64,000 nucleotides of DNA, from contig NC_092702.1 in NCBI RefSeq assembly GCF_964275005.1, forward strand, positions 37,286,816 to 37,350,815, given 5' to 3'. The notes beneath the pieces were generated by a model, which was given only the letters and a program-made list of their open reading frames with translations, did not search any database and had not been told where the DNA came from. The first letter of the stretch is position 1; every line of letters begins with the position of its first letter. The stretch comes from Diadema setosum. Its lineage: Eukaryota > Echinodermata > Echinoidea > Diadematoida > Diadematidae. The position numbers and the translations under genes were made by a program. Below are positions 63,814 through 64,000 of this stretch, piece after piece.

Positions 63814-64000
63814 CTGCAGGGAGACAACACAGGGGACATCACTTGATTTGCTTTACAGCAATGAAATTGCTTTTATTATACATTTATCACGAAAGGATAT
63901 TACATTCTATCGCAATAATTTGGTGCATATATTAAATCCTATTCCTTCACAATAAATTTACAACTTCAGTTGCTCATAGCTAAGATTTTATTTGTTTCCT

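Overview
This is animal nuclear DNA: AT-rich, intron-rich, with canonical GT-AG splice sites and many short transposons. No organism is named in the input. The divergence from vertebrate SMC3 and the repeat style (self-complementary TTCGTTATTCCGAAG blocks, pogo-like and TTAA-flanked MITEs) suggest a marine invertebrate deuterostome, perhaps a sea urchin or other echinoderm. That placement is inference.

Layout. (1) 448-3767, plus strand: the last five coding exons of an AADAT/KAT2-type aminotransferase (PLP fold type I), with the upstream exons outside the window. (2) 3768-5880: a convergent intergenic gap with a self-complementary repeat and a pogo-like MITE. (3) 7470-37455, minus strand: a complete cohesin SMC3 gene. 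I reconstructed 30 coding exons with consistent phases, summing to 3633 nt (1210 aa plus stop). Walker A, the acetylated Lys pair, the hinge, the LSGGQ signature and Walker B are all present. Its introns hold at least a dozen transposon-like insertions, including a probable 2.3 kb solo LTR. (4) 37456-42238: the GC-richer SMC3 5' flank, an intact tRNA-Ala(AGC) gene, a large fold-back palindrome, and the probable 3' UTR of the next gene. (5) 42239-63813, minus strand: 17 exons from the C-terminal part of a large protein that I cannot name. It has a helical region, an RNF123-type SPRY domain and a second, more diverged SPRY-like module. Its start lies beyond the right edge.

The second SPRY-like module is split by an 8.4 kb intron. 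That intron holds a 6.76 kb TA-flanked element (42941-49701) with an inner 4.65 kb TA-flanked element (43202-47855). The inner element carries tRNA-derived heads and duplicated segments.

SMC3 and the SPRY gene lie in tandem on the minus strand, and AADAT converges on SMC3. Nothing suggests these neighbours share a pathway. I found no operon, CRISPR or clearly new defence system. The most interesting points are splice-site oddities in SMC3 (a GC-AG intron, a triplicated 5' splice site, a minisatellite abutting a donor), a probable frameshift at the 3' end of the SPRY gene, a possible internal first exon in that gene, and the nested elements.
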